A DNA stretch of 64,000 nt from Oceanidesulfovibrio marinus (GCF_013085545.1 NZ_CP039543.1:1860001-1924000), one strand, 5' to 3'. Positions 1 to 11,286 are shown, counted from the first letter of the stretch. Program-made: numbers and translations. Notes: generated by a model not told the origin, from the letters alone.

Positions 1-1178
1 GCGCCCTTGAGCGCGCCGAAGTAAATGACCGCCACGGTGTCGAACAGGCAGTACAGCGCCACGTAGCGCAGGAGTACTACGCCGGTGGCCACGATGCCGG
101 CCCACTCCGCGTCGCCCGTCCCGGCCGGCCGGAACAGATCGAGCACCAGGTGCGGCGCAAAGAGATAGACCGCCATCATGCCCAGGGTCCACAACAGCGC
201 CATGTGCAGCGCGCTGCCCGCGGCCACGGCGCCGTCATCCGGCGTACCGCGGCCCACGGCCTGGCCCACCAGACTGGAAACCGCGATGTGCAGGCCGACC
301 ATGGGCAGAAAGCCGAGAGTGTTCACGGCAAAGACGATGTTGGACGCGGCGAGCTCCACCGTGCCCAGCCGCCCTACCAGAAAGACGAAGAAAGCGATGG
401 CCGAGATCTCCAAAAAGAACTCCACCCCGCCCGGCAGGCCGAAGCGCACGAGTCGCGCCAGCAGCGCGCGGTCCGGCCGCCACGCGGATCGCACGGCGTA
501 CTGCTCCTCGTTCTTTCGCGTGAATATCCACCAGCCAAAGAGGGAGGCCGTGAACGTCGCGCCGCAGACCGAGGCGGTAGCCGCGCCGGCAATGCCCAGC
601 TCCGGGAATGGTCCCCAGCCGAAGATAAGCGCATAGTCCAGCGGGATGTTCAGCATCGTCCCGGCCAGGTTGGCGGCCAGCACCGGCCGGGTGATTCCCC
701 GGCCCGAGTAGAAGCAGGACAAGATCTCCATGAGCAGCACAAAGATCGCGCCCAGGCAGAGGATGCGGAAGTACGTCGCCTCCTCCGCGGCGATGACCGG
801 TCCATGCCCGGCCAGACGGAAGAGCGTATCGGCGGCCATGGAGCAACACGCCATGATCACGCCGGCGCACAACGCCACGTAGATGCCCTGCCACAGCGCC
901 GCGCCAACGCGTTTTGGTTGCCTGGCACCGGTGTACTGGGCCACGAATACGTTGGTGTACAGGCAGATGCCGAAAAAGAATGCAATGATAGTAAACCACG
1001 CAGTCCACGCCGGCACGGCCGCGGCGATGGACTCCATGGAGTACCGGCTCAGGAAAATGCGATCTGTGAACTGCATCAGCGTGGCCGCGCCCAGGCTGGC
1101 CACCAGGGGCAGTCCCACCCTGAGCACCTCACGGTATCCATTCTGCGCCGACCAGCGGCGCCTTACTGCACCAAACAC
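1..1178 (-). CDS. MATE family efflux transporter (3' end outside window)
   Basis: About 392 codons of a polytopic membrane protein are visible, reading leftwards off the window edge. It has the two-fold repeat of MATE (NorM/DinF) cation-coupled drug exporters: a first bundle beginning GLPLVASLGAATLMQFTDR and a second beginning RFGLPGGVEFFLEISA near residue 250. MATE proteins are usually about 450 residues, so roughly the last 60 are missing. The start is a GTG with GGAG nine bases upstream; the nearer upstream ATG is out of frame. The gene is divergent from the kinase-like gene to its right. MATE proteins export cationic compounds across the inner membrane using a sodium or proton gradient; the substrate cannot be read from sequence. 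Family assignment is confident. Confidence 0.88.
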   Translation of the reverse strand, partial: MFGAVRRRWSAQNGYREVLRVGLPLVASLGAATLMQFTDRIFLSRYSMESIAAAVPAWTAWFTIIAFFFGICLYTNVFVAQYTGARQPKRVGAALWQGIYVALCAGVIMACCSMAADTLFRLAGHGPVIAAEEATYFRILCLGAIFVLLMEILSCFYSGRGITRPVLAANLAGTMLNIPLDYALIFGWGPFPELGIAGAATASVCGATFTASLFGWWIFTRKNEEQYAVRSAWRPDRALLARLVRFGLPGGVEFFLEISAIAFFVFLVGRLGTVELAASNIVFAVNTLGFLPMVGLHIAVSSLVGQAVGRGTPDDGAVAAGSALHMALLWTLGMMAVYLFAPHLVLDLFRPAGTGDAEWAGIVATGVVLLRYVALYCLFDTVAVIYFGALKG

Positions 1179-1225
1179 GGGAACTCTCCGGAACTATTCG
1201 AAACGTGGAAAAAGAGTGTAGCCAT

Positions 1226-2215
1226 ATGGCGAATACAGTATGGAGTCAATACCCCGCACAAAAAATCACCTTTTCGACCATGATTAATGAACTACTGAAC
1301 CTCTGGAACAGGACGGCGGCGACTGTCCGCAACAACATCCCCCTGACTGGAAGCCCGGAACGCTGCGCCATGCGCGTGGCCGTCCAGGACGACCGCGGCG
1401 AGGTCCTGGTGCTCGAACGGCTCTCCAGGGGCCAGGCGGAGCGCAGACGGAGCATCGCAAAAGTCCTCGCCGCCCTGGCGGACAACGGGCTCGCCCTCTC
1501 CCTTGTCTATCTGCCGGACGCGGATGGCGATTACGTGGCGGAGCACCGTGGAGAATCGTACATGCTGGCTCCGCTCCTGCCAGGCGGACCGCCGCCCAGG
1601 CCGGAGTCAGCGGAGCATGCCTGGCGCGGCAAGGCCCTGGCCGAGTTTCTGATCGGCATGGAGCAGGCTGCGGCGTCCCTGCCCACAGCCCTTGTGGATG
1701 CGCTGGGGCCGCCCCTGGACCTGCCCGTCTACGCCGCATCCCTGGCCGAAACTGTGCGCCTGCGCGAGCCGTCTGTCCATGCCCGGCTCATGCCATCGCT
1801 GGACCGCCTCGCCCCGTTTCTGGAGTCCTGGGCTTTTTTACCGCTGGGCCTGTGCCACGGGGACTATCATCCGCTCAACGTGCTCTGGAGCGAGAACGCC
1901 GTGACCGGCGTCATCGACTGGGAGTTCATGGGCCCCAAGCCGACGCTGTACGACGCGGCAAACTGCGCAGGCTGCGTGGGTAGCGAGGGACCGGCCGCGC
2001 TGACCGGCGGCCTTGTCGCTGCGCTTATACAGACGTTGCAGAAAAACGGCCGGGACATGGCCCTGCTGCCGGAGATCGTGGCCTCGCTACGTACAGCCTG
2101 GCTTTCGGAGTGGCTGCGGCGCAGCGACCGCGAGATGATCGACCTGGAGCTGGACTACCTCGACGCGCTTACTTGTAATCTCGACCGCCTGCGCTGTGCA
2201 TGGCGCATCGGCTGA
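1226..2215 (+). CDS. APH-fold small-molecule phosphotransferase
   Basis: A protein of about 329 residues with the aminoglycoside phosphotransferase / homoserine kinase type II / choline kinase fold. The catalytic loop LCHGDYHPLNVLW (Brenner motif, about residue 209) and the metal-binding GVIDWEF (about residue 228) are both intact, so it should be an active kinase. The substrate is not predictable; homoserine, choline, aminoglycosides and sugars are all used in this superfamily. Start choice is uncertain: ATG 1226 has a weak AAAGAG nine bases upstream, while ATG 1280 lacks a ribosome site but gives a more typical N-terminus. No gene in the neighbourhood points to a pathway. Confidence 0.75.
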   Translation: MANTVWSQYPAQKITFSTMINELLNLWNRTAATVRNNIPLTGSPERCAMRVAVQDDRGEVLVLERLSRGQAERRRSIAKVLAALADNGLALSLVYLPDADGDYVAEHRGESYMLAPLLPGGPPPRPESAEHAWRGKALAEFLIGMEQAAASLPTALVDALGPPLDLPVYAASLAETVRLREPSVHARLMPSLDRLAPFLESWAFLPLGLCHGDYHPLNVLWSENAVTGVIDWEFMGPKPTLYDAANCAGCVGSEGPAALTGGLVAALIQTLQKNGRDMALLPEIVASLRTAWLSEWLRRSDREMIDLELDYLDALTCNLDRLRCAWRIG

Positions 2216-2293
2216 TACAGATCCTCTGGCCTGGATGCGGTATACCTGATATACGGGGTGCCAAAACCACACGCACCCGAGCCAGGGACCGCC

Positions 2294-3364
2294 ATGCCAG
2301 ACGAGAATCCGCGCCTCAAGCGACCGCCCTTCCTCTCCAGCCTGGACCAGCCGCCCGCCACCGATGTCGTCGTCGGCGCACTGCTCGGATATTTCCTGCT
2401 CCATCCCGTTGCCCTGGCCATCGTAGGCCAGGAAGTCTCCCTGCCCATCCTGGTGCATTCCTTCAGCTCCACGCTGGGCGCGTACTTCGCCTTCATCGGC
2501 ATGATGACCGGCTTCATTGGCGGCATCTTCCGCCGCCAGCTCAAGAAGCAGAACGAGAAGCTTGCCGAGGCCAACAAGGAGCTCTCCGCCGCGGTCGCAG
2601 AGCGGGAAAGCCTGTTGCGGATCATCTCCCACGACATCACCAACGCCATGGTCTCGGCCTCGGCCGCCCTCACCCTGGTGGAGCGCCGCGCCCAAAAGAC
2701 GCAGCAGACGTGCAGCACCTCGGCCGACTTCACCGAGATAGCCTCCGATGCGCGCGAAACGCTGGCCAACGCCCAGCATCTGCTGGAGTTCACCAAACGC
2801 ATGCTGGCCATCCAGAGCGGCAAGCTGGTGATGGTGCTGGAAAAGCAGGACGTGCGGCCCATCGTGGCCAACGCCGCCGCGCTCTACAAGGAGAACGCCG
2901 GGAAGAAGAACGTGGACCTGGTCATTGATACGCCGGACTCGGAGGTGATCTGCGCCGTGGAGCCCACGGTTCTGCGTAACACGGTGCTGGGCAACCTCGT
3001 CTCCAACGCCGTAAAGTTCTCGCTGCCTGGCAAGGCGGTGCGGATCAGCCTGGCGGAGCAGAACGGCCGCGTCCTTTTCAGCGTGGTCAACATCGGCCCG
3101 TGCATCCCGGATGACCTGGCGGCCGACATCTTCTCGCCGGGAGCCTGCACCACACGGCCGGGCACATGCGGCGAGCCGGGCACAGGCTTCGGTCTGCCCC
3201 TGGTGGCGCAGTTTGCGGAAAAGATGGACGGCGCCGTGACCGTTGATAGCGTTCCCGCCCCAGACGAAGGCACTATGGAGGACGGCGGCGACGTCTGCAG
3301 AACCACCTTCACGGTCAGCCTGCCCAGGCTCAACTCGTTCAAGGCGCGGCAGCCGCGGCGCTGA
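2294..3364 (+). CDS. Membrane-bound sensor histidine kinase
   Basis: A 356-residue kinase. Two hydrophobic stretches (about residues 22-45 and 50-75) with almost no periplasmic loop are followed by a short coiled coil, an H-box RIISHDITNAM (His near residue 112), an N-box LVSNAVKFS (about 235) and a G2 box GTGFGLPLV (about 300). With no extracytoplasmic domain it probably senses a membrane or cytoplasmic cue. The start at ATG 2294 is preferred over an in-frame GTG at 2258 because AGGGA lies five bases upstream. No response regulator is adjacent, so it is an orphan. The histidine is followed by Asp and then ITN rather than the common ELRTPL. Confidence 0.82.
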   Translation: MPDENPRLKRPPFLSSLDQPPATDVVVGALLGYFLLHPVALAIVGQEVSLPILVHSFSSTLGAYFAFIGMMTGFIGGIFRRQLKKQNEKLAEANKELSAAVAERESLLRIISHDITNAMVSASAALTLVERRAQKTQQTCSTSADFTEIASDARETLANAQHLLEFTKRMLAIQSGKLVMVLEKQDVRPIVANAAALYKENAGKKNVDLVIDTPDSEVICAVEPTVLRNTVLGNLVSNAVKFSLPGKAVRISLAEQNGRVLFSVVNIGPCIPDDLAADIFSPGACTTRPGTCGEPGTGFGLPLVAQFAEKMDGAVTVDSVPAPDEGTMEDGGDVCRTTFTVSLPRLNSFKARQPRR

Positions 3365-3484
3365 GAACGCCCGGTCCTCCCGGCGCATATCTGTCCGGAA
3401 TTGAAGAGAAAAGAATCCACAGGCCAACAACACGACGTGGCAGTGACGCGACGTGTCGCGCGGTTCCTGCCCGGGCGGACCGGC

Positions 3485-5071
<1,587 letters not shown>

Positions 5072-5075
5072 GGGG

Positions 5076-5990
5076 CTACTCGGAAGGCTCGATGTTCACG
5101 CCCAGCGCGGCGGGTGCGGCCCGGCCGCGGCCGCGCACGCCGGAAACCACCAGCACCAGGACGGTGAGCACATACGGCAGCATGTGCAGAAACGACGAGG
5201 GCACGGTGGCGCCCATGGCCTGGAGCCTGAGCTGCAGGCTCATGGCCGCGCCAAAGAGGTAGGCTCCGAAGATGGCCCGGCCCGGACGCCAGAAGGCGAA
5301 GATGACCAGGGCCACGGCGATCCACCCGCGGCCGGCTGTCATGGAGTTGGTCCACATGTGCGTGGCCGCAAGGGAGAGATACGCCCCGCCCACACCGGCA
5401 AGGAAGCCGCCCGTCAACGTGCCCAGCCAGCGCATGGCCACCGGGTTCAGCCCCACGGCCGCGGCCGCCTCCGGATTCTGTCCGGCGGAGCGCAGCGACA
5501 GCCCCAGGCTGGTGCGCTCCAGCAGCAGCCAGAGCAGCAACGGCAGGATGTAGGAAATATACACGAGCACGTCGTGGGAGAAGAGCGCCTGCCCGACCAG
5601 GGGCAAGGCGTCGAGCCCGGGAAGGGGCAGCGTGCCGAAGCCGGCGGCGGTAACGCCCACCAGGGGCGCGCCCAGGAAGTTGGCCAGGCCCACGCCGAAG
5701 ATGGTCAGCGCCAGGCCGGAGACCACCTGGTTGCCCTGGAACACGAGACAGACCGCGCCGTGCACCGAGGAAAGCAGCATGCCCGCAATCCCGGCCGCGA
5801 GAACACCCAGCCAGGGGCTGCCCGTGGCGTAACACGTGGCGAAGCCGGCCAGCGCGCCCACGATCATCATGCCCTCCACCCCCAGGTTCAGCACGCCGGA
5901 GCGCTCGGCCACGATCTCGCCCAGCGTGGCATAGAGGATGGGCGTGCCTGCCTGTACGGTGGCGTCGAGGAGTTGGGACGCCATGCTCAT
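5076..5990 (-). CDS. nupQ: ABC importer permease (BranchedPLP/NupQ type)
   Basis: A 304-residue hydrophobic protein of the branched-chain/ribose-type permease family, with the conserved GEIVAERSGVLNLGVEGMM near the N-terminus and an EAAAAVGLNPVAMRW-like coupling helix about residue 165-180. Its ATG overlaps the stop codon of the upstream permease gene by four bases (ATGA), implying translational coupling. It should form a heterodimeric inner-membrane channel with that permease, served by the double ATPase. Symbol by analogy with Gram-positive nucleoside importers. Confidence 0.85.
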   Translation of the reverse strand: MSMASQLLDATVQAGTPILYATLGEIVAERSGVLNLGVEGMMIVGALAGFATCYATGSPWLGVLAAGIAGMLLSSVHGAVCLVFQGNQVVSGLALTIFGVGLANFLGAPLVGVTAAGFGTLPLPGLDALPLVGQALFSHDVLVYISYILPLLLWLLLERTSLGLSLRSAGQNPEAAAAVGLNPVAMRWLGTLTGGFLAGVGGAYLSLAATHMWTNSMTAGRGWIAVALVIFAFWRPGRAIFGAYLFGAAMSLQLRLQAMGATVPSSFLHMLPYVLTVLVLVVSGVRGRGRAAPAALGVNIEPSE

Positions 5991-7060
5991 GCGCCGTTAC
6001 CTCGCTTGTTTGGTACGATGCGGTAGCGTTCGAAGAATTGTCCGGCCAAAACGGTGAGCAGCAGCGCGCCTTCCAGAATGCCGCCAAAGGCCGCCGGCAC
6101 CTGGAGCTCAAGCTGCAGGTTCTCCACGCCCACGCGCAGCCCGGCCAGCAGGAAGGAGTAGAAGGCGATGGAGCTGATGCGCAGCCGCGCGAGCCAGGCC
6201 ACGACAACGGCTGTGTAGCCGTAGCCCACCATCATGGAGGGTTGTAGCCGGCCCACCGTGGCCGACGCCTCCAGACAGCCGGCCCAGCCGGCCAGAATGC
6301 CGCACAGGGCCATGACCAGCATCACCAGCCCGGCGTACGGCATGTGCGCATAGAGCGCTGGCTTCACGCCCTCGCCGCTGGCCTTGAGCTCATAGCCCAG
6401 GCGCGTTCGTCGCAGGAACACCCAGAGCACCACACTCACCGCGATGCAGATGGCGATGCCCCAATGGATACGCGTGCCGGGGATCGTGCCTATAGTGGCG
6501 GCCGGCGAAAACTGCTCGGTCATGGGGAAGCCGAAGCTGACCGGGTCCTTCCACGGGCCGTACACCAGGTAATCCAGCACGAGGATGGCGATGTAGTTGC
6601 CCATGAGGGTGACTATGATCTCGTTGACCCCGTAGCGTACGCGAAGAATGGCCGGCCCCAGCGCCCAGATGCCGCCGGTCACGGCGGCGCAGAGCATCAT
6701 CAGCGGGATGAGAGCCCATGACGGCAGACCCGGAAAGGTGAGCGCGGCCCATGTGGCCCCGATGGCGCCCATGGCGAACTGGCCCTCGGCGCCGATGTTC
6801 CAGATCTGCATGCGGAAGGAGACCGCCACGCCCAGGGAACAGAGGAAGATGGGCATGCCCTTGATGATGGTGTCTTCCAGCGAGTAGAAGTGGGCGAACC
6901 CGCCGTCCCAGAGCAGAAAAAGGCCGCTGAACAGCGGCTTGCCCTGCGAGACGAGCAGCAGCTCACTGACGGCGAGACAGAGCGCCAGCGCTGCGAGAAA
7001 CACCGGAAGCGTGCCCCAGGCCAGGGGCTCACGCCTTCTGACGGCTTTGAAACCAAGCAT
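5987..7060 (-). CDS. nupP: ABC importer permease (NupP type)
   Basis: The partner permease, about 357 residues if started at ATG 7060; a TTG at 7093 would add 11 residues but has no clear ribosome site. It has a conserved core PIFLCSLGVAVSFRMQIWN followed by IGAEGQFAMGAIG, the typical signature of this permease class, and about nine membrane helices. It is separated from the binding-protein gene by about 150 bp containing an intrinsic terminator, so it is probably made at lower level than the binding protein, which is the usual stoichiometry. Confidence 0.84.
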   Translation of the reverse strand: MLGFKAVRRREPLAWGTLPVFLAALALCLAVSELLLVSQGKPLFSGLFLLWDGGFAHFYSLEDTIIKGMPIFLCSLGVAVSFRMQIWNIGAEGQFAMGAIGATWAALTFPGLPSWALIPLMMLCAAVTGGIWALGPAILRVRYGVNEIIVTLMGNYIAILVLDYLVYGPWKDPVSFGFPMTEQFSPAATIGTIPGTRIHWGIAICIAVSVVLWVFLRRTRLGYELKASGEGVKPALYAHMPYAGLVMLVMALCGILAGWAGCLEASATVGRLQPSMMVGYGYTAVVVAWLARLRISSIAFYSFLLAGLRVGVENLQLELQVPAAFGGILEGALLLTVLAGQFFERYRIVPNKRGNGA

Positions 7061-7145
7061 GCAAATCCAGGCCTTGAATGATTGACCGATCAATGACGGA
7101 TGGAAAGTGCAACCCTACACGGCGATGCATACTCCGTCACCTGTG

Positions 7146-7177
7146 AAAAAAGGCGGGAGGCCAACCGGCCCCCCGCC
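7146..7177 (-). terminator. Intra-operon intrinsic terminator after bmp gene
   Basis: On the minus strand a hairpin of GGCGGG/CCCGCC plus GGCC/GGCC arms (7152-7177) is followed by six T residues. It lies between the binding-protein stop and the permease start, so it probably terminates part of the transcripts and lets the rest run on into the permeases and ATPase. Confidence 0.75.
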
Positions 7178-7206
7178 GCGAATCATCTGTGATTGCGTGA
7201 CGGCTG

Positions 7207-8277
7207 TTACTCGGTGGAGCCGACCACACCCTCCACAAACCAGGTCATGCCGAGCAGATCCTTGTCCGCTGGCACTTCGCCCTCGGCAATCTTCACGTTG
7301 CCATCCTGGTCCTTCACCGGACCGGCAAAGACCACGAGATCGCCGGAGATGATATTTTCCTTGGCTTCCTCAACCGTGGCCTTCACATCCGCGGGGACCA
7401 TGGGCCCGAACGGAGACAGGCCGACCACGCCTTCCTTCATGCCGGGCCACAGGGACTCGCTCTTCCAGGTGCCGTCCTGCACTTCCTTCACGATCTTGGT
7501 GTAGAACGGACCCCAGTTCCAGATGGGGGCGGTGAGGTGCGCCTTGGGAGCGAACTTGCTCATGTCGGAGTTGTAGCCCACGCTGTAGGCGCCGGCTTCC
7601 TCGGCGGCCTCCTGCGGGCCGGGGGAGTCCTGATGCTGGGTGATGACGTCCGCGCCCACGTCCAGCAGGCTCTTGGCGGCTTCCTTCTCGGTGGCCGGGT
7701 CATACCAGGTCTTGGTCCAGACCACGCGGACCTGGGCATCGGGGTTCACGGACTGGACGCCCAGGGTGAAGGCGTTGATGCCGCGAATGACCTCGGGGAT
7801 GGGGAAAGCTGCCACGTAGCCCAGGATGTTGGACTTGGTCATGGAGCCGGCCACGATGCCGCTCAGATAGCGGGCCTGATACATGCGGCCGAAGTAGTTG
7901 CCCATGTTCTTGGCCAGCTTGAAGCCGGAGCAGTGCTCGAAGATGACGTCCGGGTTCTGCTGCGCCACTTTGAGGGTGGGGTCCATGTAGCCGAAGCTGG
8001 TGGTGAAGATGAGGCCGAAGCCCTTGCGCGCCATGTTCGCGATGACACGTTCCGCATCCGGGCCCTCGGGCACGCTTTCCACGTACGAGGTCGTGACGCC
8101 GTCCATCTTCTCCACTTCCTGGCGGCCCAGATCGTGGGCGTAGGACCAGCCGGCGTCGCCCACAGGACCCACGTAGATGAAGCCTACCTTGAGGTCGTCG
8201 GCCCTGGAGTTGCCGGCCAGCGGTCCAACCACCATCAGGGCGGCTGCCGCCAGAAGCCAGAATATCGTCTTCTTCAT
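7207..8277 (-). CDS. BMP-family ABC substrate-binding protein
   Basis: A 356-residue periplasmic protein of the BMP/PnrA (Med) family, which binds purine nucleosides in characterised members. The N-terminus is a Sec signal peptide ending in NSRA-DD; there is no lipobox, as expected for a Gram-negative periplasmic form. Family features include VGFIYVGPVGDAGWSYAHD at the mature N-terminus, GFGLIFTTSFGYMD, and QHQDSPGPQEAAEEAG in the second lobe. The start has GGAGGG five bases upstream. It follows a phosphoribosyltransferase gene in the same direction with a 64-base gap and no terminator, which supports a purine substrate. Confidence 0.88.
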   Translation of the reverse strand: MKKTIFWLLAAAALMVVGPLAGNSRADDLKVGFIYVGPVGDAGWSYAHDLGRQEVEKMDGVTTSYVESVPEGPDAERVIANMARKGFGLIFTTSFGYMDPTLKVAQQNPDVIFEHCSGFKLAKNMGNYFGRMYQARYLSGIVAGSMTKSNILGYVAAFPIPEVIRGINAFTLGVQSVNPDAQVRVVWTKTWYDPATEKEAAKSLLDVGADVITQHQDSPGPQEAAEEAGAYSVGYNSDMSKFAPKAHLTAPIWNWGPFYTKIVKEVQDGTWKSESLWPGMKEGVVGLSPFGPMVPADVKATVEEAKENIISGDLVVFAGPVKDQDGNVKIAEGEVPADKDLLGMTWFVEGVVGSTE

Positions 8278-8341
8278 GTGTTCCCTCCTCGTTGAATTGC
8301 GTATCAGTGCTGTTCAGGTTCTGCGCGTCCGGACGGCGGCG

Positions 8342-8830
8342 TCAGTCGATGCTCCGGCCGGAGACCAGCGGTTGCACGAACTGGGACTCCGCGTCCCACG
8401 GAAAGAGTATCCACGTATCCTGGCTGACCTCGGTGACGAACACGTCCACCAGGGGCCGGCCTTCGGGTTTTGCATAGATAGTGGCGAACATGGCCTTGGG
8501 CAAACGTTCGCGTACGATGCGGGCGGTCTTGCCCGTATCGGTGAGGTCTTCCACAATGAGCAGGCCCTCGCCGTCGCCCTCCGGCGCCTTGAGCACGGAG
8601 GCTTCGCCCTGTTCCATATAGTCGTAGCTGACCACGCAGATGGTATCGATGAGCCTGAGCTCCAGCTCGCGGGCGATGATCGCGGCCGGCACAAGCCCGC
8701 CGCGGGTGACGGCTACGATGCCGTTGAAGGGCCCCTTCTCCAGAAGCCGCCAGGCCAGGGCCTTGGCGTCCCTGTGGAGTTGCTCCCAGGAAATGGGAAA
8801 CGTCTTGTTGTATCTGTCCGAAGGTTTCAT
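8342..8830 (-). CDS. gpt: Xanthine-guanine phosphoribosyltransferase
   Basis: A 162-residue type I phosphoribosyltransferase closely matching Gpt: [20 protein letters not shown] early, the PRPP-binding loop [13 protein letters not shown] (residues 91-103), [16 protein letters not shown], and DTWILFPWD near the end. It converts xanthine or guanine plus PRPP to the nucleotide. ATG 8830 is chosen because it gives the usual Gpt length; an upstream ATG would add 21 unrelated residues. It is first in an apparent operon with the BMP-type importer, so imported purines would be trapped as nucleotides. I looked for a purine riboswitch upstream and saw none. Confidence 0.88.
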   Translation of the reverse strand: MKPSDRYNKTFPISWEQLHRDAKALAWRLLEKGPFNGIVAVTRGGLVPAAIIARELELRLIDTICVVSYDYMEQGEASVLKAPEGDGEGLLIVEDLTDTGKTARIVRERLPKAMFATIYAKPEGRPLVDVFVTEVSQDTWILFPWDAESQFVQPLVSGRSID

Positions 8831-9007
8831 GGCCTTTGTGTCGTGTGCTGAATGGTGTGAGGAATGCGTCGCGCCGTCAACTTCGTGCGGCACATTTCAC
8901 CTCGTCGGCTCGGGATGTCAAGAGAAGGTATCGACCCCCGCGTATCCTTGCTTGCCGAAGTGTGTGAGTCGAGCTATCTTTGGTCCTCTTGCCAAAGAGA
9001 CCCTCCG

Positions 9008-9922
9008 ATGGAACCCTTATCCTCGATAATGAACCGGCACTCCGAGAACGTGCGGTCCATCCGCCGCATCGGTTGGATCGGGCTCGCCGTAAACTTCATC
9101 CTCACGCTGCTCAAGGCCGTGGCCGGCTACCTGGGCGGCTCCAACGCTGTCATCGCCGACGCGGTGCACTCCCTCTCGGACATGGTTACGGACGTGGCCC
9201 TGGTGATAGGCGCCGGGTTCTGGAGCGCGCCGCCCGACGAAAACCACCCCCACGGACATCGCCGCGTGGAAACATTGGTCACAGCCGGCATCGGTGTCGT
9301 GGTGGGCCTGGCGGCCGTCTCCATCGGCTGGGAGGCTATCATCTCCCTGATGCGCGGAGGCCAACACGCGCCCTGCTGGATAGCCTTCGTGGCCGCTGCC
9401 GCATCCATCGTGGCCAAGGAATGGCTCTACCGCTGGACCAGAAAACGCGGCGAGGAGCTGGACTCTCCGGCCGTCATAGCCAATGCCTGGCACCACCGCA
9501 CCGACGCGCTGAGCTCCGTGCCCCCGGCAATTGCCGTGGCCGCGGCCTCCGCGTTTCCCTCCCTGGCCATTCTCGACTCCATTGCCGCGCTGCTCGTGGC
9601 GGCCTTTGTGCTCAAGGCGGCCTGGACCATTTCCAAGCCGGCACTGGCCGAGCTGACCGACATGGGCGCTCCGGACACCAAGGTCCGGGAGATCCAGGAC
9701 ATCTGCCTGGGCACGCCCGGCGTCATGGACTGCCACGCCGTACGCTCGCGCTACCTGGGCTCCCAGCTTCAGGTGGATCTGCACATCCTGGTGGATCCGT
9801 CCATCAGCGTGAGCAAGGGGCACGCCATAGCCCACGAGGCCAAGAACACGCTCCTGGAGCGCGACCCGCGCATTTACGACGTCACAATCCACGTGGAGCC
9901 CTACGAGGGCCCGGAGAAATGA
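9008..9922 (+). CDS. Cation diffusion facilitator (CDF) metal exporter
   Basis: A 304-residue inner-membrane divalent metal/proton antiporter. The metal-site motifs are complete: HSLSD in helix 2 (His54, Asp58), HPHGHRR after helix 3, and HHRTD in helix 5 (about residue 161). The C-terminal cytoplasmic domain ends with the ferredoxin-like IHVEPYEG. Candidate substrates are Zn, Fe, Mn or Co; the sequence does not decide. ATG 9008 or 9029 could be the start. It is divergent from gpt. Confidence 0.87.
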   Translation: MEPLSSIMNRHSENVRSIRRIGWIGLAVNFILTLLKAVAGYLGGSNAVIADAVHSLSDMVTDVALVIGAGFWSAPPDENHPHGHRRVETLVTAGIGVVVGLAAVSIGWEAIISLMRGGQHAPCWIAFVAAAASIVAKEWLYRWTRKRGEELDSPAVIANAWHHRTDALSSVPPAIAVAAASAFPSLAILDSIAALLVAAFVLKAAWTISKPALAELTDMGAPDTKVREIQDICLGTPGVMDCHAVRSRYLGSQLQVDLHILVDPSISVSKGHAIAHEAKNTLLERDPRIYDVTIHVEPYEGPEK

Positions 9923-10044
9923 TACTCCCCGGACATGACGTGTGGTCTCAGGCCCTTGCCAGCACAGCCGCAACCCGGGCATTATCGACATGACAGTATA
10001 GCATCCATCGTTACCTGCTGCGAGCACAACCGAGAAATACAGCT

Positions 10045-11286
10045 ATGCCAGAGCACGCCACGCCCCCGCCGGCCGATAACGCGCCCTTCTCGTTGACCAG
10101 ATACCGCTTCGACCGCATGGAGCTTGCCGGCTCCCTGGGCGATCTGGGCACGCTCCTGCCTATTGCCATCGGCATGCTCATCGTCAACGGCATCTCCTCC
10201 ACAGGCATCTTCTTCTCCGTGGGCCTGTTCTACATCCTGGCCGGCCTCTACTACCGCGTGCCCGTGGCCGTGCAACCCATGAAGGTCATCGGCGCATACG
10301 CCATCGCCCAATCCCTGGACGCCTCCACGGTGCAGGCCGCCGGTCTGCTCATGGCGATCATCCTGCTCGTTCTCGGCGCCACCCGATTCATGAACGTGGT
10401 GGCCCGCGCCATAACCAAACCAGTAATCCGCGGCGTGCAGGTCTCCACCGGCATCATCCTGGCCACCAAGGGCGCCACGTTCATTCTCGGCACCTCCCCT
10501 ATCCAGAAGGCGGCGGAGATGGCCGAGCCCTACCTTGGAGTGAACACCTTTCTCTGGCTGCCCGCAGGCATCTGGATCGGTCTCATCTTCGTGGCCCTCA
10601 CCCTGTACCTCATCGATTCGCGGCGCTTTCCCGCGGGCATCGTGGTGGTGTCCGGCGGCATGATGCTCGGCCTGCTGCTTAGCGGCGGCGCGCCCCTCGC
10701 CGGCGTTTCCCTGAGTCTGCACCTTCCCAAGCTGCTGCCCTTCGGATTTCCGGGCTGGGAGGCGCTCTCCCTGGCCTTCCTGGCCATGGCCCTGCCCCAG
10801 ACCCCCATGACCATCGGCAATGCGGTGATCGCCAACGCCGATCTTTCCCGCGAGTACTTTCCGGAAGGCGACAGGGTAACGCCGCGCGCCCTGTGCATCT
10901 CCATGGCCGGAGCCAACTTCCTGGCCTTCCTCGTGGGCGGCATGCCCATGTGCCACGGCGCTGGCGGCCTGGCAGCGCACTACCGCTTCGGCGCGCGCAC
11001 CGCCGGCTCCAACCTCATCATCGGCTCCGTCTTCCTGATCCTGGCCGTGCTGGTGGGACCGTCCGTGCTCAAGGTGGTCCAGCTGCTGCCCCTGTCCGTG
11101 CTCGGCGTGCTGCTGCTGTTCGCCGGCATGCAGCTCTGCCTCCAGGTCATGGATATCCGCGACCGGCGCGGCATGTTCACCGTTCTGGTGATGCTCTGCC
11201 TGACCCTTGCCAGCAATCTGGCCGTGGCCTTCATCATGGGCTTCATACTTTCCAGACTCTTGCAGTCCGAAAGGTTTTCGGTGTAA
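10045..11286 (+). CDS. MOT1-type molybdate/sulfate transporter
   Basis: A 413-residue protein with about ten membrane helices and the repeated motif of the MFS_MOT1 family: AGSLGDLGTLLPI near residue 28 and the PQTPMTIGNAVIA segment in the second half. Plant and algal MOT1 proteins carry molybdate; bacterial members are usually annotated as putative sulfate or molybdate transporters. Either oxyanion fits a sulfate reducer, which also needs molybdenum for formate dehydrogenases. It stands alone, about 120 bp after the CDF gene, and a clear ribosome site is lacking. Confidence 0.8.
   Translation: MPEHATPPPADNAPFSLTRYRFDRMELAGSLGDLGTLLPIAIGMLIVNGISSTGIFFSVGLFYILAGLYYRVPVAVQPMKVIGAYAIAQSLDASTVQAAGLLMAIILLVLGATRFMNVVARAITKPVIRGVQVSTGIILATKGATFILGTSPIQKAAEMAEPYLGVNTFLWLPAGIWIGLIFVALTLYLIDSRRFPAGIVVVSGGMMLGLLLSGGAPLAGVSLSLHLPKLLPFGFPGWEALSLAFLAMALPQTPMTIGNAVIANADLSREYFPEGDRVTPRALCISMAGANFLAFLVGGMPMCHGAGGLAAHYRFGARTAGSNLIIGSVFLILAVLVGPSVLKVVQLLPLSVLGVLLLFAGMQLCLQVMDIRDRRGMFTVLVMLCLTLASNLAVAFIMGFILSRLLQSERFSV

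Noticed and set aside
8831-9007. Possible purine riboswitch upstream of gpt
   Set aside because: No conserved purine-aptamer junction sequence or paired loops could be found.
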